Part shown: positions 47,474 through 56,071 of the stretch, one piece after another
Numbering within the stretch: position 1 is the first letter of the stretch
Layout of the letters: every line of letters begins with the position of its first letter
From: Micromonospora saelicesensis
Lineage (GTDB): Bacteria > Actinomycetota > Actinomycetes > Mycobacteriales > Micromonosporaceae
Length of the DNA: 64,000 nt
NCBI RefSeq assembly: GCF_900091575.1
Contig: NZ_FMCR01000008.1
Span: forward strand, 124,001 to 188,000
Direction: 5' to 3'
Position numbers and translations under genes: made by a program
The notes under the pieces: generated by a model
Told to the model about the DNA's origin: nothing
The model's database searches: none
What the model saw: only the letters and a program-made list of their open reading frames with translations

Positions 47474-48223
47474 GTGATAGTCGCAAGTCTCCTGCTCATC
47501 CTCGTCGCGGTGGTGCTACTGGTGCTCGGCCTGGCCGGTGGTTCCAGCTTCTTGTTGGTCATCTCCATCGCGGCCAGTCTGCTGGCCGCCGTGGCGTTGG
47601 TGGTGGGCGCCCGCCAGGCAGCCGCCAACCGCGCCATGGCGGATCCCGGCCGGACCGACCGGCGGCACCCCGACGCACCCCGCACGGCCAGCCAGGCCAC
47701 ACCGGGTGTCGCGTACGGGCCGCCGCTGGTCGAGCCGGAGGTGCCGGTCCAGCACGTGCCCACGACGTTTGGTACCGGCGGCACCGGGTGGCGGCAACCA
47801 CCCGAGCCGCCGGTCGACCATGCGCCGCCGGTCGATGAGACCTCGCCGGTCGACGCGCCGCACGTCGATGACGCGTCGCCGTTGGTGAGTGCGGCGGACG
47901 AGGCGCCCGCGCGGGCCCGGCCGGTCAGCCCGGCGTCCCCGGTCGCGGCGTCAACCGATGACGTGTTCGACCCGGCGGTCGCGGCGGTCGACGAGCCGGC
48001 AGCCCAGCAGATCACGGCCGCCGAGGCGGCCCGGGTGGCCCGACTGCTCGAAGCCGTCGAGGTCGTCGACGGCCGCCCCCGTTACCACCTCGACGGCTGC
48101 CCCCACCTGATCGGCTGGCAACCCGAGACGTTGCCGGTCGCCGAGGCAGTGGACCTCGGCTTCACCCCGTGCGCGCACTGCGCGCCGGCGACCGCTCTCC
48201 TCGCCGACGCCCGGCCGATCTGA
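47474..48223 (+). CDS. Membrane protein with Ada-like Cys/His C-terminal motif
   Basis: A 249-residue protein of unrecognised family. Two N-terminal membrane helices (SLLLILVAVVLLVLGLAG and FLLVISIAASLLAAVALVVG) are followed by a Pro/Asp/Val-rich disordered linker (about 55-180). The C-terminus has a compact motif, RYHLDGCPHLIGW ... LGFTPCAHCAP, with H205, C209, H211, C233, H235 and C236. Its spacing recalls the zinc-binding YHxxxCxxL ... GxxPCxxC layout of Ada-type metal-binding domains. It lies 80 bp after divIVA and 10 bp before the DUF167 gene. Confidence 0.7.
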   Translation: MIVASLLLILVAVVLLVLGLAGGSSFLLVISIAASLLAAVALVVGARQAAANRAMADPGRTDRRHPDAPRTASQATPGVAYGPPLVEPEVPVQHVPTTFGTGGTGWRQPPEPPVDHAPPVDETSPVDAPHVDDASPLVSAADEAPARARPVSPASPVAASTDDVFDPAVAAVDEPAAQQITAAEAARVARLLEAVEVVDGRPRYHLDGCPHLIGWQPETLPVAEAVDLGFTPCAHCAPATALLADARPI

Positions 48224-48233
48224 AGCGGCGCCG

Positions 48234-48539
48234 GTGCCCGCGCAGGACACGCTCACCGTGGCGGTACGGGTGAAGCCCGGCGCCTCCCGGGACCGGGTGG
48301 GCGGCCGCTTCGACGGCCCGCATGGGCCCGCCCTCGTGATCGCGGTCCACGACCCGGCCGTCGACGGTCGGGCCACCGAGGCCGCCCGCCGGGCGCTGGC
48401 GGGCGCGTTGGGCGTCCGACGGGCCGCCGTGTCTCTGCGTGCCGGCGCGGCCAGCCGGGACAAGCTCTTCCTCGTCGATCGGCCCGGCCCGGAGTTGCCC
48501 GAGGTGCTGCGCCGCCTGCGCGACGGATCCGCCGAGTGA
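48234..48539 (+). CDS. DUF167 (YggU-type) family protein
   Basis: A 101-residue single-domain DUF167 protein, a small alpha/beta fold of unknown function that often lies near yggT and yggS genes. The conserved core is VAVRVKPGASRDRVGG, a central helix after DGRATEAARRALAGALG, and SRDKLFLVD. It starts with GTG 48234, ten bases after the preceding stop, and ends 22 bp before the antiporter gene. Confidence 0.9.
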   Translation: MPAQDTLTVAVRVKPGASRDRVGGRFDGPHGPALVIAVHDPAVDGRATEAARRALAGALGVRRAAVSLRAGAASRDKLFLVDRPGPELPEVLRRLRDGSAE

Positions 48540-48561
48540 GGACAGCCCAGGCAAGGCAGCC

Positions 48562-50061
48562 GTGACGCCCGGGTTGGATATCGCGCTGCTGCTCGGTGCG
48601 GCCGTGCTGCTGGTCGCTGTCGGCGCGGTGCGACTCTCCACCCGGCTGGGTGTGCCCAGCCTCCTGGTCTACCTGGCTCTGGGTGTGGCGATCGGCGAGA
48701 ATGGGCTGGGCATCCGTTTCGACGACGTCGAACTGACCCGGACCCTCGGCTTCTGTGCGCTGATCGTGATCATCGCGGAGGGCGGCCTCACCGCCCGGTG
48801 GACCACGCTGCGCCCGGTGCTCGGGCTGGCCTCCGCGCTCTCCACGGTCGGTGTGATCGTCAGCATCGTGGTGGTCGGCGTGGCCGTGCACCTGCTGCTG
48901 GGGCTGGACTGGCGGTTGGCGCTGCTCTACGGCGCGGTGCTCTCGTCCACCGACGCGGCCGCCGTCTTCGCCACCCTGCGCCGACTGCGGTTGCCGCCCC
49001 GGCTGGTGGCGACCTTGGAGGCCGAGTCGGGGATGAACGACGCCCCGGTGGTGCTGCTGGTGGTGCTGCTGTCCCACCAGGGTTTTGCGCACCCGTGGTG
49101 GTACGAGGTCGCGCTGGTCTGTTACGAGTTGGGCGTCGGTGTGGCGGTGGGCGTGGTCGCGGGCGTCGCCGGCACCTGGGCGTTGCGCCGGGCGGCGCTG
49201 CCCTCGGCCGGGCTCTACCCGATCGCCGCGGTCGGCATCACCGTGCTGGCGTACGCCGCGGGGGCCGTTCTGCACGCGTCGGGCTTCCTCGCCGTCTATG
49301 TGGCCGGGGTGTTGCTGGGTAACGCCCGCCTGTCGCACCGGCAGGCGATTCTCGGTTTCGCGGACGGGCTGGCCTGGCTCGCCCAGATCGGGTTGTTCGT
49401 GCTGCTCGGGTTGCTGGCCTCGCCGGGCCGGCTGGACGCGGCGGTGCTGCCCGCGGTGGTCGCCGGGCTGGCCCTGGTGCTTCTGGCCCGACCGTTGTCG
49501 GTGGCCGTCTCGGCGTTGCCGTTCCGGGTCGGCCTCCGGGAACAGGCGTTCCTGTCCTGGGCCGGGCTGCGCGGGGCGGTGCCGATCGTGCTGGCCACCA
49601 TTCCGCTCTCCGAGCGGGTGCCCGGCGCGGAGCGGCTCTTCGACGTGGTCTTCGTGCTGGTGGTGATCTTCACGCTGGTGCAGACCGGGACGCTGGGGCC
49701 GTTCGCCCGCCGGTTGCGGGTGACCGCGCCGGCCGAGGCCGCCGAGATCCACGTGGAGACCGCGCCGCTGGAGCGGATGCGGGCGGACCTGCTCCAGGTG
49801 GAGGTGCCACCGGGCTCACGACTGGCCGGCGTGCACGTCGACGAACTGCGCCTTCCGCCGGGAGCGTCGGTGACCCTGGTGCTGCGCGACGGCGTGGGCT
49901 TCGTGCCCGCACCGGACACCCGGTTGAAGACCGGCGACAGTCTGCTGATCGTGGCGACCGCCGGGGTGCGGGACGCGGCGGAACGGCGGTTGCGGGCGGT
50001 CAGTCGGCGGGGTCGTCTGGCCCGATGGTTTGGTGAGTACGGGGATGAGGTGCCCAATTGA
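48562..50061 (+). CDS. Cation/proton antiporter, NhaP2/CvrA type
   Basis: A 499-residue CPA1-like antiporter with about 12-13 membrane helices, including SSTDAAAVFATLRRL with its conserved Asp, the ND pair in EAESGMNDAPVVLLV, and WAGLRGAVPIVLATIPL. A cytoplasmic RCK_C/TrkA_C-like domain ends it (VPPGSRLAGVHVDELRLP ... LKTGDSLLIVAT). This domain arrangement matches potassium/proton antiporters. GTG 48562 (VTPGLDIALLLG) places the first helix at the N-terminus, which I prefer over longer forms. Confidence 0.9.
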   Translation: MTPGLDIALLLGAAVLLVAVGAVRLSTRLGVPSLLVYLALGVAIGENGLGIRFDDVELTRTLGFCALIVIIAEGGLTARWTTLRPVLGLASALSTVGVIVSIVVVGVAVHLLLGLDWRLALLYGAVLSSTDAAAVFATLRRLRLPPRLVATLEAESGMNDAPVVLLVVLLSHQGFAHPWWYEVALVCYELGVGVAVGVVAGVAGTWALRRAALPSAGLYPIAAVGITVLAYAAGAVLHASGFLAVYVAGVLLGNARLSHRQAILGFADGLAWLAQIGLFVLLGLLASPGRLDAAVLPAVVAGLALVLLARPLSVAVSALPFRVGLREQAFLSWAGLRGAVPIVLATIPLSERVPGAERLFDVVFVLVVIFTLVQTGTLGPFARRLRVTAPAEAAEIHVETAPLERMRADLLQVEVPPGSRLAGVHVDELRLPPGASVTLVLRDGVGFVPAPDTRLKTGDSLLIVATAGVRDAAERRLRAVSRRGRLARWFGEYGDEVPN

Positions 50062-50131
50062 TCTGCTAGCGTTCCCTTTGCCCCAGTTAGGCAGGGCTAG
50101 GGGCTGTTAGACGGTGCGACGGTGCGGCACG

Positions 50132-50160
50132 TTGTCGGACGCCTGTACGTTCCGTATTCT
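50132..50160 (+). promoter_or_regulatory. Candidate promoter of the DksA/TraR-type gene
   Basis: TTGTCG (50132-50137) and TATTCT (50155-50160) are spaced by 17 bp. The predicted leader is about 120 nt and includes GC-rich inverted repeats such as GGCGCC at 50234-50239 and again downstream. The 225-bp gap has no gene. Confidence 0.5.
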
Positions 50161-50286
50161 TGCCAACCTCCGGAGTGCGCGGCCATCGTCGCCGTGCGCC
50201 CCTTTTCGTACATAGGGGACGCCCTGGCCGGCGCCCCCTGACCAGGCGCCGCGGACCGCGCGGTTCCCCGGCCGAGGGAGCGACCC

Positions 50287-50706
50287 ATGGCGAAGCCATC
50301 CGACACCAGGACCGCCGGGCGCAAGCCGGTGGCGAAGGCCACCCGCAGCACGGCGGAGACCGAGAAGATCCGGGCGGCGCTGGCGGCGCGTCGGGACGAG
50401 CTTCGTGCCGAGTACGATCAGACGCTGAGTGAGATCACCGAGCTGCAGCGCGATCGGCTGACCGACTCGGCCGGGGACGACCAGGCCGACACGGGCACCA
50501 AGACGCTCGAGCGGGAGCAGGAGATCTCTCTCGCCAACAGCATTCTGGAACGGATCACGCAGGTGGAGCGCGCTCTGGAGCGCCTCGACGAGGGTGGTTA
50601 CGGCTGGTGCGAGCGGTGCGGCAACCCGATCCCGGTCGAGCGCCTCGCCGCCTTCCCGTCGGCCACCCTGTGTGTGACGTGCAAGCAGCTGGAGGAGCGG
50701 CGCTGA
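50287..50706 (+). CDS. DksA/TraR C4 zinc-finger protein
   Basis: A 139-residue DksA/TraR family protein. A basic N-terminal segment (about 25 residues) is followed by a coiled coil (KIRAALAARRDELRAEYDQT ... EQEISLANSILERI, landmarks) and the zinc finger with C108, C111, C129 and C132 (WCERCGNPIPVERL ... TLCVTCK). Members bind the secondary channel of RNA polymerase or act as RNA polymerase-associated regulators; the target here is unknown. It is a conserved neighbour of lspA in actinobacteria. Confidence 0.92.
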   Translation: MAKPSDTRTAGRKPVAKATRSTAETEKIRAALAARRDELRAEYDQTLSEITELQRDRLTDSAGDDQADTGTKTLEREQEISLANSILERITQVERALERLDEGGYGWCERCGNPIPVERLAAFPSATLCVTCKQLEERR

Positions 50707-50770
50707 GGTCCGTTCCCCGGCGGCGATGAGACGGTGAGCGATCACCGCCAAGACTGTCGATGGGGAGCGC

Positions 50771-51388
50771 ATGACCGCAGTACCGTCCGCCGAACCCGGC
50801 CGCACCGATCCGGGCGGCGGCACCCGCCGGCCCCGGGCCGTCGCGATTCTCGCCGGAGTCGCCCTGGTGGCCCTGCTGGCCGACCTGGTCACCAAGCACC
50901 TCGCGCTGGCCGCGCTGACCGATCGGGAGCCGGTCCGGCTGCTCGGTGGGTTCGTCTACCTGAGCCTGACCCGCAACAGCGGCGCGGCCTGGAGCATCGG
51001 CTCGGACCACACCTGGGTCTTCCCACTGATCACCATCGGTGTGGTCGGCTGGATCGTCTGGATGGCACTGCGACTGCGCTCGCTGCCCTGGGCGATCTCG
51101 CTCGGCCTGGTGCTCGGTGGCGCGTTGGGCAACCTCGTCGACCGGATCTTCCGGGCGCCGTCCCCGTTCCACGGGCACGTGGTCGACATGATCAGCCTCT
51201 TCGACCCGTACGGTCAGGTCTGGCCGGTGTTCAACCTGGCCGACAGTTCGCTGGTCTGCGGCGTGCTGCTGGCCGTCCTGTTGGAGCTGACCGGCCGCCA
51301 GCGTGACGGCCGGCGGGCGGGACGCGACGGCGACCCGGCCACGACGGACGCCGCCGCGCCGGGCGCCGAGCAGCGGGAGCGGGCATGA
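50771..51388 (+). CDS. lspA: Lipoprotein signal peptidase LspA
   Basis: A 205-residue inner-membrane aspartic protease that cleaves the signal peptide of prolipoproteins, such as the binding protein at 8674. Four membrane helices are present. Catalytic aspartates are D124 in GNLVDRIF and D158 in FNLADSS; the N-terminal DxxTK motif is DLVTKHLAL and the NxGAA motif is TRNSGAAWSI. A charged C-terminal tail of about 30 residues follows. Its stop overlaps the rluD-type start (ATGA). Confidence 0.96.
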   Translation: MTAVPSAEPGRTDPGGGTRRPRAVAILAGVALVALLADLVTKHLALAALTDREPVRLLGGFVYLSLTRNSGAAWSIGSDHTWVFPLITIGVVGWIVWMALRLRSLPWAISLGLVLGGALGNLVDRIFRAPSPFHGHVVDMISLFDPYGQVWPVFNLADSSLVCGVLLAVLLELTGRQRDGRRAGRDGDPATTDAAAPGAEQRERA

Positions 51389-52329
51389 CCTCCGCGTTCG
51401 CCGCTGGCGGCGACCACCGTTCCCTCCCGGTTCCCGACGGCCTCGACGGCATGCGCCTGGACCAGGCCGTGTCCCGTCTGTTCGGGCTCTCCCGCACCGC
51501 CGCCGCGGCCCTGGTCGACGCCGGGGACGCGCTGGTCGACGGCTCCGCCCGGCCCAACTCGCACAAGGTCAAGGCCGGCTCCTGGCTGGACGTCACGCTG
51601 CCCGCCCCGGTCGCGCCGCCGACCGTGGTGCCGCAGGCGGTGCCCGGCCTGCGGGTCGTCTACGCCGACGACGACATCGTCGTGGTCGACAAGCCGGTCG
51701 GGGTGGCCGCGCACCCGAGCCCCGGATGGACCGGGCCGACGGTGATCGGCGCGCTCGCCGCGATCGGGCACCGCATCTCCACCAGCGGCGCCGCCGAGCG
51801 CCAGGGCGTGGTGCACCGGCTCGACGTGGGCACCACCGGGATCATGGTGGTGGCCAAGAGCGAGCAGGCGTACACGGCGTTGAAGCGGGCCTTCAAGTAC
51901 CGCGAGGTCGACAAGGGCTACCACGCGGTGGTGCAGGGTCACCTGGACCCGTTGCGGGGCACCGTCGACGCGCCGATCGACAGGCACCCCACCCACGACT
52001 ACCGCTGGGCGGTGGTCTCCGGCGGCAAGCCGAGCATCACCCACTACGACACCCTGGAGGCGTTCCCGGCGGCGAGCCTGGTCGACGTCCGGTTGGAGAC
52101 CGGTCGGACCCACCAGATCCGGGTGCACTTCTCCACCCTGCGGCACCCCTGTGTGGGTGACCTCACCTACGGCGCCGATCCCACCCTCTCGGCCCGTCTC
52201 GGCCTGGCCCGACAGTGGCTGCACGCCCGCGAACTGAGCTTTTTGCACCCCCGAACGGGGGACGAGGTCCGGTTCGTCAGCGACTACCCTGACGACCTGG
52301 ACCGTGCGCTTCAGATCCTGCGTGACTGA
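51385..52329 (+). CDS. RluD/RluA-type pseudouridine synthase
   Basis: A 314-residue pseudouridine synthase. An N-terminal S4 RNA-binding domain (MRLDQAVSRLFGLSRTAAAA) is followed by the RluA-type catalytic domain with the motif HRLDVGTTG, where D147 is the nucleophile, and a late GRTHQIRVHF segment. Together these indicate modification of 23S rRNA as by RluD, though the exact uridines are not readable. It is coupled to lspA, the usual arrangement in many bacteria. Confidence 0.95.
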   Translation: MTSAFAAGGDHRSLPVPDGLDGMRLDQAVSRLFGLSRTAAAALVDAGDALVDGSARPNSHKVKAGSWLDVTLPAPVAPPTVVPQAVPGLRVVYADDDIVVVDKPVGVAAHPSPGWTGPTVIGALAAIGHRISTSGAAERQGVVHRLDVGTTGIMVVAKSEQAYTALKRAFKYREVDKGYHAVVQGHLDPLRGTVDAPIDRHPTHDYRWAVVSGGKPSITHYDTLEAFPAASLVDVRLETGRTHQIRVHFSTLRHPCVGDLTYGADPTLSARLGLARQWLHARELSFLHPRTGDEVRFVSDYPDDLDRALQILRD

Positions 52330-52371
52330 GCGGCGACCGCCCGACACCGTTCCACAGAGGGGATCCCGCCC

Positions 52372-53403
52372 GTGCGCGCCGGCAACCTGCTGCGGCAGCT
52401 GGACCAGCGGTTGCTGCCGCCGCTGACCCGGGCCGTGGCCCGGCTGGGCGACCGGTCGGCGCGCTCCGGCGTGCTCAGCTGGGCCGCGGTGCTCTCCGCG
52501 GCGGCGGTGTTGGGCACCGCCGTCTGGGCCGTCGACGACACTCCGGTCGGTGACCGGACGGTCGGCGAGGTGACCCGGGTCGGCGTTGCCGACGGTGACT
52601 CCGTCCCCGGCTACCTGCGGTCCGCCGCGGCCGACCTGGCCGCGCTGCCCGCGTCCGCCCCGGCCGCCGAGGACGGGACGTACGCGCTGGTCACGCTCGA
52701 CGCGTACCTGCCTCCGCAGCGGCTGGCGACGGTGCTCGGCGACGTCGGGGTCTCGACCGTCTTCGGGCGGGTTCCGCTGCCCGGCCGGCAGACCGAGATC
52801 GTCAAGATCCCCGCGCTGCGGGTGCCCGACGACGTGGTCGCCGGAATGGAACAGGTGGCGGTCCGCAAGGAGACCGAGGCCGCCGACTACCGGGCCAGGG
52901 CCGCCGCGGTCGACGGCGACGGGGTGGGCGAGCGGGAGTTGCGGGAGCAGTACGCCAGCGGCGCCGAGGTGGCCGCCGCCGAGGCGGCCGCGTACCGCAC
53001 CGGCTGCGCCTGCGTCTACGCGGCGGTGGTTCGCGCGACGCCGGTGGCGCTGCGCGATGTCGCGGCCCGGCCGGATGTACGGGCGGTCGACCCCGCCCCC
53101 GAGGTGTACCGGCTGGACCGGACGGTCTTCACGCCGCCCCTGCCCGAGCAGCGTGACGTGGTGCGCCCGCCGGTCGACACCGGGCCGAGCCCCGCACCGA
53201 CCCGGTCCGAGCGGCCAGCGCCGGTGATCAGCGCACCGGCGCCGTCGCCCCCCGTGGGCGAATCGTCGGAACCTGCACCAGTCGTGACCATTCCGTCACC
53301 CGAACCGTCGAAGCCGGAGCCCACCGAGTCGGCGCCGCCGAGTGTCACCACCTCGCCGGACGCCACCCTCGCCGAGCCGTCGCCGCCATCGCCGTCGTCG
53401 TGA
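52372..53403 (+). CDS. Membrane-anchored secreted-type protein, unknown family
   Basis: A 343-residue protein of unrecognised family. A cytoplasmic N-terminus of about 33 residues, one membrane helix (SGVLSWAAVLSAAAVLGTAVWAV) and a large extracytoplasmic region follow. Residues about 100-165 have an alternating pattern (YALVTLDAYLPPQRLATVL) that recalls the ligand-binding domains of anti-sigma-like or LCP-type proteins, but I cannot assign one. A close Cys pair occurs in RTGCACVYAAV. The last 90 residues are a Pro/Ser/Glu/Thr-rich tail like wall-spanning linkers. GTG 52372. Confidence 0.7.
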   Translation: MRAGNLLRQLDQRLLPPLTRAVARLGDRSARSGVLSWAAVLSAAAVLGTAVWAVDDTPVGDRTVGEVTRVGVADGDSVPGYLRSAAADLAALPASAPAAEDGTYALVTLDAYLPPQRLATVLGDVGVSTVFGRVPLPGRQTEIVKIPALRVPDDVVAGMEQVAVRKETEAADYRARAAAVDGDGVGERELREQYASGAEVAAAEAAAYRTGCACVYAAVVRATPVALRDVAARPDVRAVDPAPEVYRLDRTVFTPPLPEQRDVVRPPVDTGPSPAPTRSERPAPVISAPAPSPPVGESSEPAPVVTIPSPEPSKPEPTESAPPSVTTSPDATLAEPSPPSPSS

Positions 53404-53498
53404 TCTGCACCGGCTGGTGTGCGCTCTGAGGTGTGGTCCGAATAGGGTTGGGTTCGTAGCCTGTCAGACAGAGATCGATGGCGCTGGGAGGGCGGGCC

Positions 53499-55184
53499 GT
53501 GGAGGGCAGTGAGACCGGCTGGGGCCGGCCGGCCGAACCAGCGCCGCGGTGGCGCGCGCTGTTGGACCGTGCCCGGCTGGGCGGTCGCGGCGCGGAACAG
53601 ACCGAGCCGGAGCGGCGCGGCGAGGAACCGCCGCCGGACCCGCTGCCACGGCGTGCGGCCCCCAACGGCTACGCCGGGCGGGCACCCGCCATCGGGCATC
53701 CGGCCGACCTGTCGTACGGCGCGGAGCCCGGTTACCGGGCCGAGGCGACCTACCGCGTCGACCCCGCGTACCGGGCCGAGCCCGCGTACCGGGCCGAGCC
53801 GGACTACCGGGCCGAGCCCGCGTACCGGGCCGAGCCGGCTTATCGGGCCGAGCCGGACTATCGAGCGGAGCCCGCGTACCGGACCGAGCAGCCGGACTAC
53901 CGCGCTGAGCCCGGCTACCGGGCCGAGCCGGGCTACCGCACTGAGCCGGACTACCGCGCTGAGCCGGACTACCTCGCCACGCCCGGCTACCGGGCCGAGC
54001 CGGACTACCGGGCCGACCCGGGTTATCGGGCCGAGCCGGACTACCGGGCCGAACCGACGTACCGGGCCGAGCCCGAGCCGCCGGCACGCGGCCCCGACCC
54101 GGTCCCGTCGCGCTACGCGTTGCTGGACAACGGCTACCGACCGGGCGACCCGCCGGTGGAATCGCGCTACGCCCTGCTGGAGACCGGCTACCAACCGGAG
54201 ACCGGCTACCCGGCCGCCGCGCCACCGGCCCCGCCGGTCGCCCCACCGCCCGCGCCGCCGGTCGCCGTGCCGGTCACGCCGCCCGTCCCGCCACCACCCG
54301 CCCCGGCGGTCGGCTCGGCGGTCGCCGAGCGTGCCTACCCGGCCCGGATCGAATGGCGGCCACCGGCCGTCGACCCGGAGCAGGAGCGCGCCAACGGGGT
54401 GCTCCAACGCGACCTGGGCACGCCCCGGGTGTTCGCCTTCGCCAACCCCAAGGGCGGGGTGCACAAGACGACCGCCACCGTGCTCGCCGCGGCGACGGTC
54501 GGCAGCGTCCGCGGCAAGGGCGTGCTGGCCTGGGACGACAACGAGCTGCGCGGCACCCTCGGCCTGCGCGCCGGCAGCGCCCGGCACGCCCGGACGATCC
54601 GGCACCTGATCAGCGACCTGGCCCACATCGAGATCCTGGAGGACGCGACCCTGCTGGACCGGCTGGACGACTACCTGCGGCACGCCTCCGACGGCTCGTA
54701 CGACGTGCTGGCCGGCGAGGAGAGCCCGCGCTTCGCCCAGCGACTGGACCAGTTCACCGTCCGACGGGTGCTGGAGCTGCTGCGGCGCACCCACGACGTG
54801 GTCTGCGTGGACACCGGCAACAACGTGGAGAGCCCCAACTGGCGCACGGTGATGCAGGCCGCCGACCAGCTGGTGGTGACCACCGTGCCCCGCGAGGACG
54901 CGGCGTTCAGCGCGGACTGGATGCTCGACCTGCTGCACGAGGAGGGCATGGGCGAGTTGGCGGACAACGCGATCACCCTCATCTCCTGCCCGACCCCGGG
55001 TCGCTCGACGCTCCAGGACGACCTGGAGCGGCACTTCGCCACCCGTACCCGGGGCGTGGCCGTCGTGCCGTACGACCCGGCTCTGGAGACCGGGTCGTCG
55101 ATCGAGTACCACCAGCTCCAGCCGGAGACCCGGCAGGCGTGGCTGCGGGCCGCGGCGATGATGGTGGAGCCGTTCGCCCGGTGA
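53499..55184 (+). CDS. ParA/MinD-like ATPase with long YRAEP hexapeptide repeat
   Basis: A protein of about 561 residues. After a short start region, 19 tandem hexapeptides of consensus [A/D/G]YRAEP fill residues about 78-192, followed by a Pro-rich stretch. The C-terminal half is a ParA/MinD-like (SIMIBI) ATPase: FANPKGGVHKTTATV is a deviant Walker A (first Lys at residue 318) with His where Gly is usual, followed by VLAWDDNELRGTLG and VVCVDTGNNVESPNW. Such proteins act in positioning or secretion systems of actinobacteria; the role here is unknown. I prefer GTG 53499 with GGGAGGGC upstream; ATG 53478 would add seven residues. Confidence 0.8.
   Translation: MEGSETGWGRPAEPAPRWRALLDRARLGGRGAEQTEPERRGEEPPPDPLPRRAAPNGYAGRAPAIGHPADLSYGAEPGYRAEATYRVDPAYRAEPAYRAEPDYRAEPAYRAEPAYRAEPDYRAEPAYRTEQPDYRAEPGYRAEPGYRTEPDYRAEPDYLATPGYRAEPDYRADPGYRAEPDYRAEPTYRAEPEPPARGPDPVPSRYALLDNGYRPGDPPVESRYALLETGYQPETGYPAAAPPAPPVAPPPAPPVAVPVTPPVPPPPAPAVGSAVAERAYPARIEWRPPAVDPEQERANGVLQRDLGTPRVFAFANPKGGVHKTTATVLAAATVGSVRGKGVLAWDDNELRGTLGLRAGSARHARTIRHLISDLAHIEILEDATLLDRLDDYLRHASDGSYDVLAGEESPRFAQRLDQFTVRRVLELLRRTHDVVCVDTGNNVESPNWRTVMQAADQLVVTTVPREDAAFSADWMLDLLHEEGMGELADNAITLISCPTPGRSTLQDDLERHFATRTRGVAVVPYDPALETGSSIEYHQLQPETRQAWLRAAAMMVEPFAR
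53730..54074 (+). repeat. Tandem 18-bp coding repeat (YRAEP hexapeptides)
   Basis: 345 bp of tandem repeats with an 18-bp unit near TACCGGGCCGAGCCG plus one variable codon. There are 19 units, one of which carries an extra codon. Variation is concentrated in the residue before Tyr (A, D, G, T) and in a few units (YRTEP, YLATP, YRADP). Such arrays expand and contract by slippage, so copy number should vary between strains. Confidence 0.9.
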
Positions 55185-55240
55185 GCTGGTCTGCCGCCAC
55201 CGGAGCCCCGGCCGCGCACCGGGCCTGAGAGGATCATCGG

Positions 55241-56071
55241 GTGAGCCCGGACAACCCCGACCGTGAGCGGCCCGTCGACGAGCCCGACCAATCCGCGCCA
55301 CCCCGTACGCCGGACGCGAAACCGCCGGAGGTCGACCCGTCGGCCGGGACAGCGCCGGGCGAGTTCGGTCCGGGCCCACTGCCGCCCTCGGCGGCGTACC
55401 AGAGCTCGCTGGAGCTTCGGTTCGACGAACCGCGTCGTCCGCTGCGTGCCCTGGCGACGGTGCTGGGCGTCGTGCTCGCGCTGGCCGCGCTGGGTGTTCC
55501 GCTCGGGTTGCTCTGGGCCGCGCTCGCGCCGGACACCCCGGTGCTCAAGACCGCCGAGGGTGCGATCTACGCCGAGCCGCAACCGGAGCAGCCGATCGCC
55601 GCCGACGGCTGGTTCAGCCTGCTCGGGCTCGCCTTCGGGCTGCTCGTGGCGCTCGCCCTGTGGTTCGTGCTGCGTCGGCGGCGCGGCCCGGTCGGGTTGC
55701 TCGCCGCGGTGCTCGGCACCCTGGTCGCCGCGCCGGTGGCCTGGCAGGTGGGACGGCGGATCGGTCTGGCCACCTTCGACCGGCTGCTGGCGACCGCCCC
55801 GGCCGGGCAGGCCTTCAGCAAACCCGCCGACCTGCGGGCCGGCGGAGTGGACTGGCTGCTCGGCGTGCTGCCGGTGCCGCACGGCAACCTGCTGCTGCCG
55901 GCGTTCGGGGCCGCGGTCATGTACACCCTGCTGGCCGGCTGGTCGCGGTGGCCGGGGCTACGCCCGGAGCCCGAGCCGGGGGAGTTCAGTTGGGTGTCGG
56001 CGGGGACGCCAGCTCCGACAGCGGCACCGGAACCGCCCGCACCTGACGCAGCAGAGCCGCCTCGCGGTTGA
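55241..56071 (+). CDS. Polytopic membrane protein of unknown function
   Basis: A 276-residue protein. A hydrophilic Pro/Asp-rich N-terminus (about 65 residues) precedes four hydrophobic segments (LATVLGVVLALAALGVPLGL, LLGLAFGLLVALALWFVL, LLAAVLGTLVAAPVAWQV and one near residue 230), and a Pro/Glu-rich tail ends it. This topology resembles DUF2567-type actinobacterial proteins, but I do not claim the family. The GTG has AGAGGATCATC upstream. Its last 86 bp overlap the 3' end of the convergent Lon-domain gene, so the tail sequence may be constrained by both. Confidence 0.65.
   Translation: MSPDNPDRERPVDEPDQSAPPRTPDAKPPEVDPSAGTAPGEFGPGPLPPSAAYQSSLELRFDEPRRPLRALATVLGVVLALAALGVPLGLLWAALAPDTPVLKTAEGAIYAEPQPEQPIAADGWFSLLGLAFGLLVALALWFVLRRRRGPVGLLAAVLGTLVAAPVAWQVGRRIGLATFDRLLATAPAGQAFSKPADLRAGGVDWLLGVLPVPHGNLLLPAFGAAVMYTLLAGWSRWPGLRPEPEPGEFSWVSAGTPAPTAAPEPPAPDAAEPPRG

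Noticed and set aside
53730..54074. Tandem repeat array that could suggest CRISPR
   Set aside because: Units are 18 bp, contiguous, in frame and protein-coding, with no spacers and no cas genes nearby.
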